A stretch of 26,108 bases of DNA from Apostichopus californicus. Taxonomy: Eukaryota > Echinodermata > Holothuroidea > Aspidochirotida > Stichopodidae. Position numbers and translations under genes: made by a program. The notes under the pieces were generated by a model that saw only the letters and a program-made list of their open reading frames with translations, made no database searches and had not been told where the DNA came from. Shown piece after piece: positions 12,101 to 19,879 of this stretch (position 1 is its first letter; each line of letters opens with the position of its first letter). The DNA is taken from positions 1 through 26,108 of the forward strand of contig JAIPMN010032793.1 in NCBI GenBank assembly GCA_020650975.1, in the 5' to 3' direction.

Positions 12101-15100
12101 AACCGGCAAAACTGGTTTCTTGTTAATCCTTTCCATTGCCTGGTTGTCATACTTCTCAGGATTGGATCTGTCCCTTTTAACTTTAATCAGCCTTGAAAGT
12201 ACCCAGTAGTCATTCAAGAAATTACTTTATATCAGTGAGTCTGTGCTGTGGTGTTTCACAGCAAATTTTCTGTAAGAAACTGATCTTTTCATATATTTTA
12301 TGTCTTTTTCATGTATAACAATTTACAAAGAGGTATTTTTGTTTGTTCATTCCCCAGAACGATCTGCTCGACTCGTTCAGTCTCAACCTTCATCGCATCG
12401 ACAAAGACGTCCAGAGGTGCGACCGAAACTATTTCTTCTTTACCACGGCTAACCTGGAGAAACTACGTAACGTCATGTGTACTTACGTCTGGGAACACCT
12501 AGATGTGGGCTATGTTCAAGGAATGTGCGACCTAGTGGCACCTCTACTGGTGGTTCTCGAGGACGGTAAGTAACCCTGGAGAGAAAACCGACGAGGTGTC
12601 AATTGAAGCGAAGGTCCGTGTATCTGTGTTTGCGGATTATGTTCAGAGAAATGTGGGGTGTTTGCGGCTCCTTTGACTGGCAATTACTGGGCCTAAATAT
12701 ATAAATGTCAATATATTAATATGAGATTGGGCATGGTTATTAGTCAGCTGAAGCATTGGTTCAGTGTTTACCACAGATCTGTTCTTTATGTCATTAACGA
12801 CCAAGGTATTTTCCTAAAATTAATGAGGTCTTGACTGTTGTGATTCATTTTGACTGAAAAAGTGCTGAGCAAGACCTTTGTTTTGCCTTCATATATTGTT
12901 TTCGATAAACTTCAAACTAGTCAGCTTTTGTAGTGTGATGGTTTTGACTCTTGTGGTTTCTGGATGATACAAAGGTGTAACAAAGGCTCAATTATGAGAA
13001 TCTTGTGCATAAGGTCAATAAATCTACTATGAATGAATTTGTAAGACTTTCCAAAAAACTATTCAAGCTACAAGGACATTCTCTACCTTCAAAGCTTAAT
13101 TCTCTGTGCAATGAAAGTAATTCTAATATAAGAAACCCAAGTATCATTCCATGTTTTAGAATATGACTTTTGAAGAACTCTTTAATTTACAGTGAAGCCC
13201 TTTTTGTACAGAATTGCCTTTTAGCCGACATATTGAATGTCACAAGTGTCTCTCTCTCTCACGTACATCAAATAAAACGTACATCAAATAAAATGTACAT
13301 CAAATAAAATTAAAACTCCAACTCACTTTGGATTAAAAAAATTGATAGATCATTGTAGATGAATTGTAGATAAAACGTGGGATTGTCCTGAGATGAAAAA
13401 ATGGGTTAAATTGATAATTTCAATAAATGAGCTCCAACCAAATGTATGCCTCTGTTGTTTGTATCCACAGAAGCGAAGACCTACAATTGCTTCTGCGAGC
13501 TGATGAAGAGAATGTGCAAAAATTTCCCCCACGGAGGAGCAATGGACAATCATTTTGCTAACATGAGGTCTCTTATTCAGGTTGGTTTTAGCTGTCATGT
13601 TTGTTATCGAGTTTAAAGAATATAAAAACCTTTTCCTGATTTTGTCCTCTCGTGTTAATGTGGTAGATAACGGCTGGGACGGAGTGGTTCAAATTGAAGG
13701 GGGTGTCTAGTTTTGTATTCAGATGTGTCTTATTTTTAACTAGGGAGGGAGAGGGGGAAGGGGAGGGGAGGGAGGGGAGGGGAGATACTGGCTTCATGTC
13801 ATATCTGACAATGCATTTGTCAAGAAATATGAGCGACTTTGAACTGACTTAATCCCATCTTTTATAAGTGAGAAGACAGTTTATGAACCTTATATAACTG
13901 ATCATCGTAGCCCCAATAAGAACTGTATGATTGACGACCAGGAGAAGAGTGAAAGTACCTGTCTTCCATTACTTCACTGTCTAATGTCTTTGTGATAACA
14001 TCGAACACCTCCTCAGGCCCACTGGTTAATTACAACATGCCAAACCATGACCTTAAAGCATATGACCTTGGTGATGAAGTTTTCATTTATTTTTTTATAG
14101 GGTCCTTTAGAGTGCATACCTGTCACAGTGACCTAACATATTTCAGAACTTTTCTAATTTCTAATTTTATGAACATTTATAACAAAAATGATGTTGTGGA
14201 TAGGCTTTGATTTAAGGTTTATGACCAATGAGGTACAAGAGAAGGGTAAAAGCTTAGATTTTATGCTGTAGTTGCATGTCAAAGCTTGTACCTTGTTACG
14301 GTCTTGTTACATGTGTGAAAGAATGTTAGTGTATGCATCTCTTTGATTTTTAGATTCTGGACTCAGAGATGTTTGAGTTGATGCATCAGAACGGAGACTA
14401 CACTCACTTTTACTTCTGCTATCGATGGTTTCTCTTGGATTTTAAGAGAGGTGGGTGTACCCTTCTATTTCTTCATTACCATGTAAAATAATCTCGTAGG
14501 CTCATGCAGAATATAAAGAAACATCTTCCAAATCTCAACTTTCAAGATTTAACAGCAAAAGTTTAAAGAAAAAAAAACAGGAAAAAAGGTGCCATTGAAA
14601 TATCAACCAAAATTATTGATATTTCAAAACAACTCGTCTGTCCATTTCTTAATTCCAGAAAAAAAATATGTAAATGGTTGGAAATTTCACAGATCACTCT
14701 TGGGTAGCAAAGTAAACTTAATATAAAGCTAGAGGCATATAGACTCTTAATACAGACAATACAAAAGTGATGCTTCTTTAACTGAACTGTTTCCAAGGTA
14801 ACAGAACAAACCACTACTTCAAAACAGGAAGTTGACCAATATTCATTGAGGAAAAGTATCATATATTATGTTCATGCACCCACCTGTTTCAGTAATGCTT
14901 TATGATCTTACATCTTTAATTTCTCTTTTTTGGGGAGATGTTAGGTGGTAGTAAATTTAAGCATCACCAAAGGCAAAATGGAGGAAGCACAGTGTTAGCT
15001 GCTGGTTTTTAATTTACAGCCTCCATACGATACCCAGAGAGAGTTGTCATATCAACTGTTTTGAAATTTTTCCTCTCCCCCCCCCTCCTCTTTTTAACAT

Positions 15101-17267
15101 AAATATGCTTCAAATTTTATTTCAATTTTCACAGAGCTTGTCTATGACGACACCTTTTCAGTTTGGGAGACAATTTGGACTGCCAAGCATTGCGCTTCTG
15201 CAAACTTTGTTCTGTTTATCGCCCTCGCATTGGTGGAGTACTACCGGGATATCATTTTGGAAAACAACATGGACTTTACAGATATCATTAAATTTTTCAA
15301 CGGTAAAGTTTTTTTGCAGCTTTTCAGTTCTCGTTACAGTACAGGGGGGTCTCGTATTGTTAGTACCTAGACTAGAAAGGCCTTTATTTAGGAATATCTT
15401 TGGGAGAAGGCTCTTCATAATTGAATTTTCAATATGTGATATTCTATTCATCTGAAGCATATTGTATGTATAATATTGTCAAATGCTGACCAGTCAAATT
15501 GGACAAGTGCCTTGGAACACTTAACCTCACAAGTAATACTGCTTTAGTGTGTTCTTCAACAGTTTAACTATCACAGAATAAGTTGTAATAACAAATGGAT
15601 GATTATATTGTTCTTTACGATGATATATCTAAAACAGCATTAGTAAAACCGCATTTTCATCTTGATAAAAAGGTTAGATTAATAGGTCCTGGAACGCCAT
15701 GTCCAGAACTATTTGATCTTGTATAATCCTCTGGGGAAAATGCTTGTAGCTTGACAGCATGCCTTTCGAATATTATTCTGTTTGTGATGGTGGTTTTGAG
15801 GAGATGCATTAATATCAATAAATATTCAATGAATATTCATTAAATATTCTTAAATATTCATTGAATGATAAAGTTTAATGTACTACATATGAGAAAGGTA
15901 GTAGTTTAAAGATTTGATTCATTTATTTTGTGTCAGGATATTGTGTGTGTAAATTCATCAATTGAATGAGTATACTTCTAACAGTTTTCAGATTTGTGTA
16001 AAAGTAAGTTGGCCTGACATTTCGATCCTAGCAGGATCTTCTTCAAAGGCTAAATTCAAAGGCGAGTTCCTGCTTGCGGGAAGATCACACATACATACAT
16101 ACATACATACATACATACATACATACATACATACATACATACATACATACATACATACATACATACACGCATACATACATACATACATACATACATACAT
16201 ACATACATACATACATACATACATACATACATACAAATGACAAGTAACAGTAATAGAAGGGACAAAAACACGCACAGAATACAGACTGGTTAATGAGCAT
16301 GGTGAACACAAAGAGATAGATGTAAGGGGATTAGTAGACAAGGGATGGAGAGAAGAAAGAAGTCCCTTCTGTTACTGTTACTTGTCATTTAGCCTTTGAA
16401 GAAGACCCTGCTAGGATCGAAACATCAGGTCAACTTACTTGTACACATTCTCCTACACAGGCTCTCTAGTGGATAAGCAGTTTGCTAAAAGTTTTATTTT
16501 ATTTTAGTTTTCAGATTTGATTCATTTATTTTGTGTCAGGATATTATGCATGTAAATTCACTAGTTGAATGATTATATTTCTAACAGTTTTCAGATTTGA
16601 TTCAGTTGTTATGTGTCAGGATATTTTGTGTGTAAATTCACCAATTGAATGATTATACATCTAGGGGTTTCAGATTTGATTCATTTATTTTGTGTCAGGA
16701 TATTGTGTGTGTAAATTCACTAATTGAATGATTACACTTCTAACAGTTCAGATTTGATTCATTTATTTTGTGTCAGGATATCATGTGTGTAAATTCCCTA
16801 ATTGAATATAGTTTAGTTTAGTAGAAAAAAGGATCAGGAGGGACACTTAAGTCCCCATCAAGGACCTTATAGGAGAGGACAATAAAACTGAAGACACAAA
16901 CACTCAGACCCGATTACAATGCTTAAAGTGCTCTTATATTATTTAATATTCTTCTAGTTTTGGTCGGTAAGTAACCATACAAAGAAGGTCAACAGATACG
17001 ACACTACTTGCAAGTACAACTTTCTCAGGCAAACCATTCCACTCATTCACAACCCTATTAGAAAAAAAGTTATGCCGAATATTAATCCTACTATGTGACT
17101 TTTGTATACTTCTAAAATTTTCCTTATATTTCTTTGGCTGTGTGTCTTCAATCGTCATAATCCTTCATCTCTCATCAGAAATGGCTGAGAGACACGATGC
17201 CAAGGCTGTTCTGAAGATTGCACGTGAACTCGTGCACAAGGTTCAGACGTTAATCGAAAACAAGTGA
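6073..17267 (+). CDS. SGSM1/2: SGSM1/SGSM2-like Rab GTPase-activating protein (3' part, 13 exons)
   Basis: Spliced coding region, 5'-incomplete: 6073-6140, 7022-7345, 7793-7997, 8556-8620, 9190-9335, 9986-10054, 10473-10658, 11322-12059, 12358-12565, 13471-13580, 14354-14450, 15135-15302, 17179-17267. All phases join and give 823 residues plus TGA. SGSM1/2 proteins bind Rap and Rab GTPases through the N-terminal half and accelerate GTP hydrolysis on Rabs through a C-terminal TBC domain on membranes. Visible here: the Rab-binding/PH-like block (residues 1-130, with [28 protein letters not shown]); a TBC domain from about residue 210 to 800, split by a long acidic linker (about 340-600); the arginine finger in IDKDVQR (R620) and the glutamine finger in YVQG (Q654). 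The TBC domain runs straight to the stop with no SH3 or RUN after it, which excludes SGSM3. Vertebrate SGSM1/2 are roughly 1,000-1,150 residues, so the RUN domain lies upstream of the window. I cannot tell SGSM1 from SGSM2; a single pre-duplication gene is plausible. Confidence 0.95.
6141..7021 (+). other. Intron between exons a and b
   Basis: AT-rich, no gene recognised. A C/T-rich segment around 6805-6860 (CTCGCTTACCTGTCTCC...) is loosely similar to 9707-9740 in a later intron, suggesting an aged dispersed repeat. Confidence 0.7.
7022..7345 (+). CDS. SGSM1/2: SGSM1/2 exon b, PH-like/Rab-binding region
   Basis: Acceptor CGTTGACAG, donor GTGAGT, enters in phase 1 and leaves in phase 1. It encodes [46 protein letters not shown] and [14 protein letters not shown], then a Ser/Glu-rich stretch and ATDYVFRII. 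This order ([31 protein letters not shown]) is diagnostic for SGSM1/2 and corresponds to the Rap/Rab-binding part. An overlapping second frame of similar length is a shadow. Confidence 0.96.
7793..7997 (+). CDS. SGSM1/2: SGSM1/2 exon c, Pro/Ser-rich linker (3' border uncertain)
   Basis: Acceptor TTCTCTCCCAAG joins in phase and reads [16 protein letters not shown] then [16 protein letters not shown] and a Ser/Pro-rich tail. The frame stays open to a TAA at 8032. To join the next exon in frame the exon must end two bases into a codon. The only nearby GT with that phase late in the frame is at 7998 (AAGG|GTCTGT), which is a weak donor. The 3' border is therefore provisional; another small exon or a different donor is possible. 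The segment links the Rab-binding region to the TBC domain and is poorly conserved in the family. Confidence 0.7.
7998..8555 (+). other. Intron between exons c and d
   Basis: AT-rich sequence with no recognised element. A short direct repeat (TTTCTGTTCATTG, twice) lies at about 8503-8536, just before the pyrimidine tract of the next exon. If the exon c donor is misplaced, a small exon could be hidden here. Confidence 0.6.
8556..8620 (+). CDS. SGSM1/2: SGSM1/2 exon d, TBC approach
   Basis: Acceptor TCTCTCTACAG, donor GTAAGG. It reads [21 protein letters not shown] and splits a Trp codon (T|GG) with the next exon. [20 protein letters not shown] is a conserved SGSM1/2 block just before the TBC domain. 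A 65-bp exon, too short to be seen as an open frame on its own. Confidence 0.92.
8835..8869 (+). repeat. G-rich tract, quadruplex-like, in intron
   Basis: Runs of G9, G4, G6, G5 and G4 separated by AAA, A, CA and A. This easily meets the G3+N1-7 pattern for a G-quadruplex on the coding strand, and therefore in the pre-mRNA. Confidence 0.85.
9131..9178. repeat. TATG microsatellite abutting a splice acceptor
   Basis: Imperfect (TATG)n with one AATG and TTTATA interruptions. It ends about 11 bases before the AG at 9188-9189, leaving only TTTGTCTCTCGTCAG as the pyrimidine tract for exon e. Confidence 0.9.
9190..9335 (+). CDS. SGSM1/2: SGSM1/2 exon e
   Basis: Acceptor CTCTCGTCAG, donor GTAAGA, leaves in phase 0. 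It reads [19 protein letters not shown], then [10 protein letters not shown] and [14 protein letters not shown]. The CRHLxTVRTHLSxLV helix is family-typical and the LT/MTEEKW segment leads into the TBC domain. A TATG-type microsatellite lies directly before the acceptor. Confidence 0.95.
9336..9985 (+). other. Intron between exons e and f
   Basis: No gene recognised. It contains short repeats of CTTTTGACCTT type near 9748-9780 and the segment at 9707-9740 loosely shared with the intron at 6805. Confidence 0.65.
9986..10054 (+). CDS. SGSM1/2: SGSM1/2 exon f, TBC domain start
   Basis: Acceptor CTCTTGCCAG, donor GTAAGT, 23 codons, phase 0 on both sides: [17 protein letters not shown] then HEIRHE. 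The YFGGVQxEIRxEVW motif (GG-x-x-x-x-x-R-x-x-x-W) is the conserved opening of a TBC domain; its Trp is the second residue of the next exon. Confidence 0.94.
10323..10351 (+). repeat. G-rich tract in intron
   Basis: Runs of six, five, four and five G separated by A or AA, again on the coding strand, within the intron between exons f and g (10055-10472). The same intron has a poly-A run at about 10121-10140. Confidence 0.8.
10473..10658 (+). CDS. SGSM1/2: SGSM1/2 exon g, TBC helices before the linker
   Basis: Acceptor TATAAATAG, donor GTAAGT, 62 codons. It reads [18 protein letters not shown], then a helical stretch with [19 protein letters not shown] and a Ser-rich end. VWPxLLGHYxFGxTExER is a strong TBC/SGSM signature. 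The Ser-rich tail opens the acidic linker that interrupts the domain in this family. Confidence 0.96.
10659..11321 (+). other. Intron between exons g and h
   Basis: AT-rich. Minus-strand open frames around 10892-11164 show no family resemblance and no splice context. Nothing further recognised. Confidence 0.65.
11322..12059 (+). CDS. SGSM1/2: SGSM1/2 exon h, large acidic disordered linker
   Basis: Acceptor CTCTTGCTAG, donor GTAAGT, 246 codons, phase 0 on both sides. The product is rich in Glu, Asp, Ser and Gly with little hydrophobic content (for example [17 protein letters not shown], and repeated EEG/EGG runs), so it is probably disordered. The same position in vertebrate SGSM1/2 also carries a long acidic Ser-rich insert, but its sequence is not conserved. 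It is visibly more GC-rich than the surrounding introns. Long antisense frames over it are by-products of this composition. A possible LIR-type motif EDYVII is at 11472-11486. Confidence 0.94.
12358..12565 (+). CDS. SGSM1/2: SGSM1/2 exon i, TBC catalytic fingers
   Basis: Acceptor TCATTCCCCAG, donor GTAAGT, 69 codons plus one base. It contains [18 protein letters not shown], where IxxDxxR supplies the arginine finger (AGG codon 12415-12417). It also contains [18 protein letters not shown], where YxQ supplies the glutamine finger (CAA codon 12517-12519). Both residues are needed for the dual-finger Rab-GAP mechanism of TBC proteins, so an active GAP is expected. Confidence 0.98.
12566..13470 (+). 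other. Intron between exons i and j
   Basis: AT-rich with no gene seen. Its only notable element is the 16-bp tandem repeat at 13261-13308 that follows a short CT run. Confidence 0.7.
13261..13308. repeat. 16-bp tandem repeat, three units
   Basis: ACGTACATCAAATAAA at 13261 and 13277, and ATGTACATCAAATAAA at 13293. A (TC)n run lies just before. It is intronic; the AATAAA hexamers inside the units are not likely poly(A) sites because coding exons follow. Confidence 0.95.
13471..13580 (+). CDS. SGSM1/2: SGSM1/2 exon j
   Basis: Acceptor GTATCCACAG; enters completing a split Glu codon and leaves in phase 0 at a weaker donor, GTTGGT. It reads [34 protein letters not shown] and IQ. [31 protein letters not shown] is one of the best conserved SGSM1/2 TBC blocks. 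The family usually has AFxCF where this has TYNCF. Confidence 0.96.
13743..13784 (+). repeat. G-rich purine tract in intron
   Basis: GGGA-type runs (G3, G3, G5, G4, G4, G3, G4, G4 separated by A, AGA or AA) on the coding strand between exons j and k (13581-14353). The rest of that intron is AT-rich with nothing recognised. Confidence 0.85.
14354..14450 (+). CDS. SGSM1/2: SGSM1/2 exon k
   Basis: Acceptor TTGATTTTTAG, donor GTGGGT, 32 codons plus one base. It reads [19 protein letters not shown] then [13 protein letters not shown]. The [13 protein letters not shown] segment is the conserved C-terminal TBC motif (RWxLLxFxRE). Confidence 0.97.
14451..15134 (+). other. Intron between exons k and l
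   Basis: AT-rich sequence with no element identified. A C9 run at about 15078-15086 lies upstream of the acceptor's pyrimidine tract. A minus-strand frame at 14563-14862 has no recognisable features. Confidence 0.65.
15135..15302 (+). CDS. SGSM1/2: SGSM1/2 exon l
   Basis: Acceptor AATTTTCACAG, donor GTAAAG. It completes a split Glu codon and reads [38 protein letters not shown] and [17 protein letters not shown]. The xVWExIW and [32 protein letters not shown] blocks are nearly invariant in SGSM1/2. Overlapping longer open frames here, on both strands, are shadows. Confidence 0.98.
15812..15867. repeat. AATATTCAT-type palindromic AT repeat
   Basis: Alternating ATATTCA / TGAATAT segments (for example AATATTCAATGAATATTC) form overlapping palindromes. 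It is a simple AT-rich low-complexity tract in the last intron. Confidence 0.7.
15997..16505. mobile_element. Foldback (inverted-repeat) element inserted in the 80-bp array
   Basis: Flanked by the 14-bp direct repeat AGTTTTCAGATTTG at 15983-15996 and 16506-16519. Left arm 16002-16054 and right arm 16388-16440 are inverted copies (49 of 53 by my count). A second inverted block, 16235-16263 against 16362-16390 (28 of 29), continues the arms, so the left arm has been split by about 180 bp holding the (ATAC)n tract. Inside the arms, GATCC-TGCTA-GGATC followed by GAAA makes a hairpin. The right end is T-rich (TTTTATTTTATTT). A variable-length target duplication plus a T/A-rich end suggests insertion by target-primed reverse transcription, as in Penelope-like or other non-LTR elements. 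The family is not identified and no ORF is present. Confidence 0.75.
16088..16234. repeat. (ATAC)n microsatellite
   Basis: About 145 bp of ACATACAT repeats with a single CGC interruption (ACACGCATAC) near 16166. Every frame is open on both strands, giving meaningless repetitive peptides. It lies within the split left arm of the foldback element. Confidence 0.98.
16810..17158 (-). pseudogene. 5'-truncated LINE: end of reverse transcriptase ORF and 3' UTR
   Basis: On the minus strand 17158-16943 stays open for 71 codons. It contains [20 protein letters not shown] followed by PEKVV, the typical C-terminal end of a non-LTR retrotransposon reverse transcriptase (R-x-x-FFSxRVVNxWNxLP). The residues after it ([11 protein letters not shown]) end at a stop. 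Further 3' come about 130 bp of non-coding tail and a short TTTAG-type run (16808-16823). The 5' end is cut at about 17158, so only the last part of the ORF remains. The clade (CR1/L2/RTE-like) cannot be decided. It is inserted antisense in the last SGSM intron, close to the acceptor. Confidence 0.75.
17179..17267 (+). CDS. SGSM1/2: SGSM1/2 terminal coding exon with stop
   Basis: Acceptor TCATCTCTCATCAG. It completes a split Glu codon, reads [19 protein letters not shown] then KVQTLIENK, and ends at TGA 17265-17267. The [27 protein letters not shown] ending is the family's usual C-terminus, so the protein is complete at this end. Family members have no SH3 or RUN domain after this point. Confidence 0.97.
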
Positions 17268-17632
17268 ACCACCTGAAGGTATTCAGAAGGTCACGATGGC
17301 TCATTAATTGCCTCTGGATGTTGAAACGAGGACAGATAACAGTTAATTAGCTTCATTGTAACGACGTGGCCCAGAGCAATCCATACTTCAACACCTGCTA
17401 CAAAGGATTAGTTCTGTCTTGCAGAAAGGAAAAGTTTACGATGCCAAAACTGATGTGATGAAAGTATCTTTTCCATTTTGATTTTACTTTTTTTTTCTTT
17501 TCGGTGTTGACAAATAGTAGCCCTAGGAGTATCAGCTGATATTACTGAACTAAGTCATCAGTCTCATCAATACTGGTAATGGTAAAGATACACACTAAAA
17601 CACATTGAAATTATTACAATATGCTAGCATAG

Positions 17633-17834
17633 TTTGGTAATACCATTATTAGTGGGTAGCATCAGTTTCGGTGGCTATTACCAGCATTGGTGGTTTATTC
17701 CAGCATTGATTGGTAATACCAGCATTAGTGGTTAGTACCATTATTGGTGGGTGATACCATTATTGGTGGGCAATACCATCATTGGGTGAGTTATTCCAGC
17801 ATTGGTGGTTAATTCCAACACTGATTAGGTAATA
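17633..17834. repeat. Degenerate 20-24-bp repeats (ATTGGTGG / TACCA type)
   Basis: About nine irregular units of the form TACCAGCATTGGTGGTTAAT, with CAGCATTG, CATTATTG and ATTAGTGG variants. They are aged tandem repeats in the probable 3' UTR; similar single units begin near 17572. Confidence 0.8.
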
Positions 17835-17860
17835 CATTCCCCATAGGTAGAATCCATCAT

Positions 17861-17989
17861 TGATTGGCTCCCACCAACATTCACTGTCAGTAATAATGGT
17901 GTATGTGTTAATATCAGCTTTGATTGGCTCTCACCAACCTTTACTGTGAGTAATAATGGTGTGTGTGTTAATATCAGCTTTGATTTCAT
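17861..17989. repeat. 60-bp tandem duplication
   Basis: TGATTGGCTCCCACCAACAT at 17861 and TGATTGGCTCTCACCAACCT at 17921 start two copies of 60 bp that share TAATAATGGTGT(A/G)TGTGTTAATATCAGCTT. A third copy begins at 17981 (TGATTTC) and breaks off. A minus-strand frame across it encodes a matching 20-residue repeat, which is only a reflection of the DNA duplication. Confidence 0.92.
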
Positions 17990-18147
17990 CAGTGTCATAT
18001 CACCTAGTCTGCTTTCTGTCTGCATTAACACATAGCATTGTAGGACAGCTTTAGAGGTAGGGTGTTGTTACATGGATCCCTTTGTCCTTTCCCTTTGTAA
18101 CCCCTCGTCAAAAATCTCTTTGAGCTTGTTCAAATGTTTCGTGAGAA

Positions 18148-18153
18148 AATAAA
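18148..18153 (+). promoter_or_regulatory. Candidate polyadenylation signal
   Basis: AATAAA 881 bases after the stop codon, running into an A-rich stretch. A second AATAAA is at 18247-18252. Which of them is used, if either, cannot be read from the genome alone. Confidence 0.35.
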
Positions 18154-19879
18154 AAAAAATACAAATACAAAGAAGAAATAGCAGCGCCATCAGAAAACCT
18201 GCTACTTGTTGTTAAAAAGTTGTCATGACAACATGTTAGGATGTAAAATAAACAAAAAACAATGTGCTTTATCAATTTGAATCAGTTTTTTTAACCTTTG
18301 GTATTACAGACAAGTTTTGTTAGTTTTAGCAAAAATGAGTTATATGTTTGAAAGCTACCTCAGTTCAATGAAATACTGTGCTTGACCTGGTTTATGTGAT
18401 GGGATCTGCATCATTTGCCTCCATATCCCCTCCATATTTCTGTTTTTCTTCTCCCAGTGAAGGCCATTTCAACAACATGATCTAGTTGATGGAATTTATG
18501 GAATTACTTGTGATAAGTTTCTCAGAGTAATTTTTTTTCGGAGAAAATCGAAAGTTGAGGGAGAGTCCCTTCCTCGTATCTTTCTAAAGATTGCGGGCGA
18601 GGGGAGAGGCACATCTGGACGGAAACATTTAAAATGTTGCCAGTTGTGAAGTTAACATTTTAATCATAATAATAACGATGATAAAGTTTCATCCCACAAA
18701 ATTTGTGACAAATATCTTCGAATATGAATCATGTTTCCTATGCTCTTTCAGTTTTGAATTAATAATATTCCCGGTCTGTTTGCTATTGTTGATATCTTTT
18801 ATGTATGTGCACAATTTGTCTTGAAAAGCCCCTTCGGGGTCTCAAATGAAACTGGCGTGTGAACCTGGCTTAATATTCTGTTTAAAAAGGTACTGTGGCT
18901 TCTGACTGGTGCCTCCCCCCTCCCTCCCCTAGAGATGAAAGGAGGTTATATAAGGATTTCCACCCAACTGAGGGGCTGAATAGCTTAGTTGGGGGGAAGG
19001 GTTAGTTTGTCTTCTGATGTGTTAACACAAAAACAGATTTTTGCATCATCAAGTTTTCTATAAAACATTCTTTACTTTTTACCATGAGCAAAATAAAGAG
19101 GCTGCATTCCCCTTTTCATTGAAAAATTTAGACAAGTTATTCTTAACAGATTTTTAATTAAATTTAAGTAAGATTGTAATATCATTATAATGTCATTAAT
19201 TGATCATATCTGTAGACAATTTTACTATCAACAGAGTAAAATTATTATTTTTTTCTCATTAGAAGAGTTCCTATAACTTTGAACAATTTAATTTGATCTG
19301 CATTTAACTTAGATTTTACTCTTTTATTTTTTGGCTTTATTTACTCCAATAGTTAAACAGTATAAATGAAGGTTACATACATGAAATATGCTAAATGTAA
19401 CCACTTTTATTTTTCATCGTTATATCAAAGAGATCTTTTGCTTCTTTTCAAATTGAGTTGAATGTACTTAATGATTTTGAGAATTTTATTGTTTAAATTT
19501 ATCAGGATATCTTGTCAGCTTCTGTTACCCTTCATTTAATAAACACTGAACACTATGAATGAAAGAAAAGTCAGGGAAAAGTTAAAAATGAACTCAATGT
19601 TCGTTTTCGGTCACGCTATACTTCTGAAATCAACCTTATATTCCGGAAAATTATACAGCATATTTAAAAGGATAAGATTTTTATATTTGAACAAAAGTTT
19701 GTTACCGTTTAATAGACTTGTTAAACTCTGCTTGTAGTAATCATTGGTAAATGTTAAGATGAAACGTTACATCATATGGATCATTTCAATGAAGCTTGTA
19801 TCTATCTTCTAAATACAGGTAATTCCTTGCTTGAAAATATTTGAAATGGAATTTTGAAATGGACATTTCAACAACTCTT

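Larger units (their letters stand above)
15911..16807. repeat. About 80-bp tandem array, five copies, interrupted
   Basis: Copies begin with GATTTGATTCA at 15911, 16514, 16594, 16673 and 16751 (spacings 80, 79 and 78 among the last four). They share TTGTGTCAGGATAT, GTGTAAATTCA and TTGAATGATTA. The first copy is separated from the others by the foldback element at 15997-16505. Frames are not kept and no coding is suggested. Confidence 0.93.
17268..18270 (+). other. Probable 3' UTR of the SGSM1/2 gene
   Basis: Sequence after the TGA holds no further exon that joins in frame. AATAAA signals at 18148-18153 and 18247-18252 are the first good candidates for polyadenylation, though a longer UTR is possible. 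It carries the degenerate short repeats and the 60-bp duplication listed separately. The true end needs transcript data. Confidence 0.45.

Noticed and set aside
15962-16341. Long open frames on both strands encoding HTYIHTYI or YVCMYVCM repeats
   Set aside because: They are translations of the (ATAC)n microsatellite, which has no stop codons in any frame.
17825-18031. Minus-strand frame with an internal repeat (KLILTHTPLLLTV twice)
   Set aside because: The peptide repeat is only the 60-bp DNA duplication read in frame; it lies in the probable 3' UTR with no gene context.
18824-18842. CCCC-TTC-GGGG hairpin as a histone-type 3' end or terminator
   Set aside because: It is a short isolated hairpin without the histone stem-loop flanks, and no histone gene is near.
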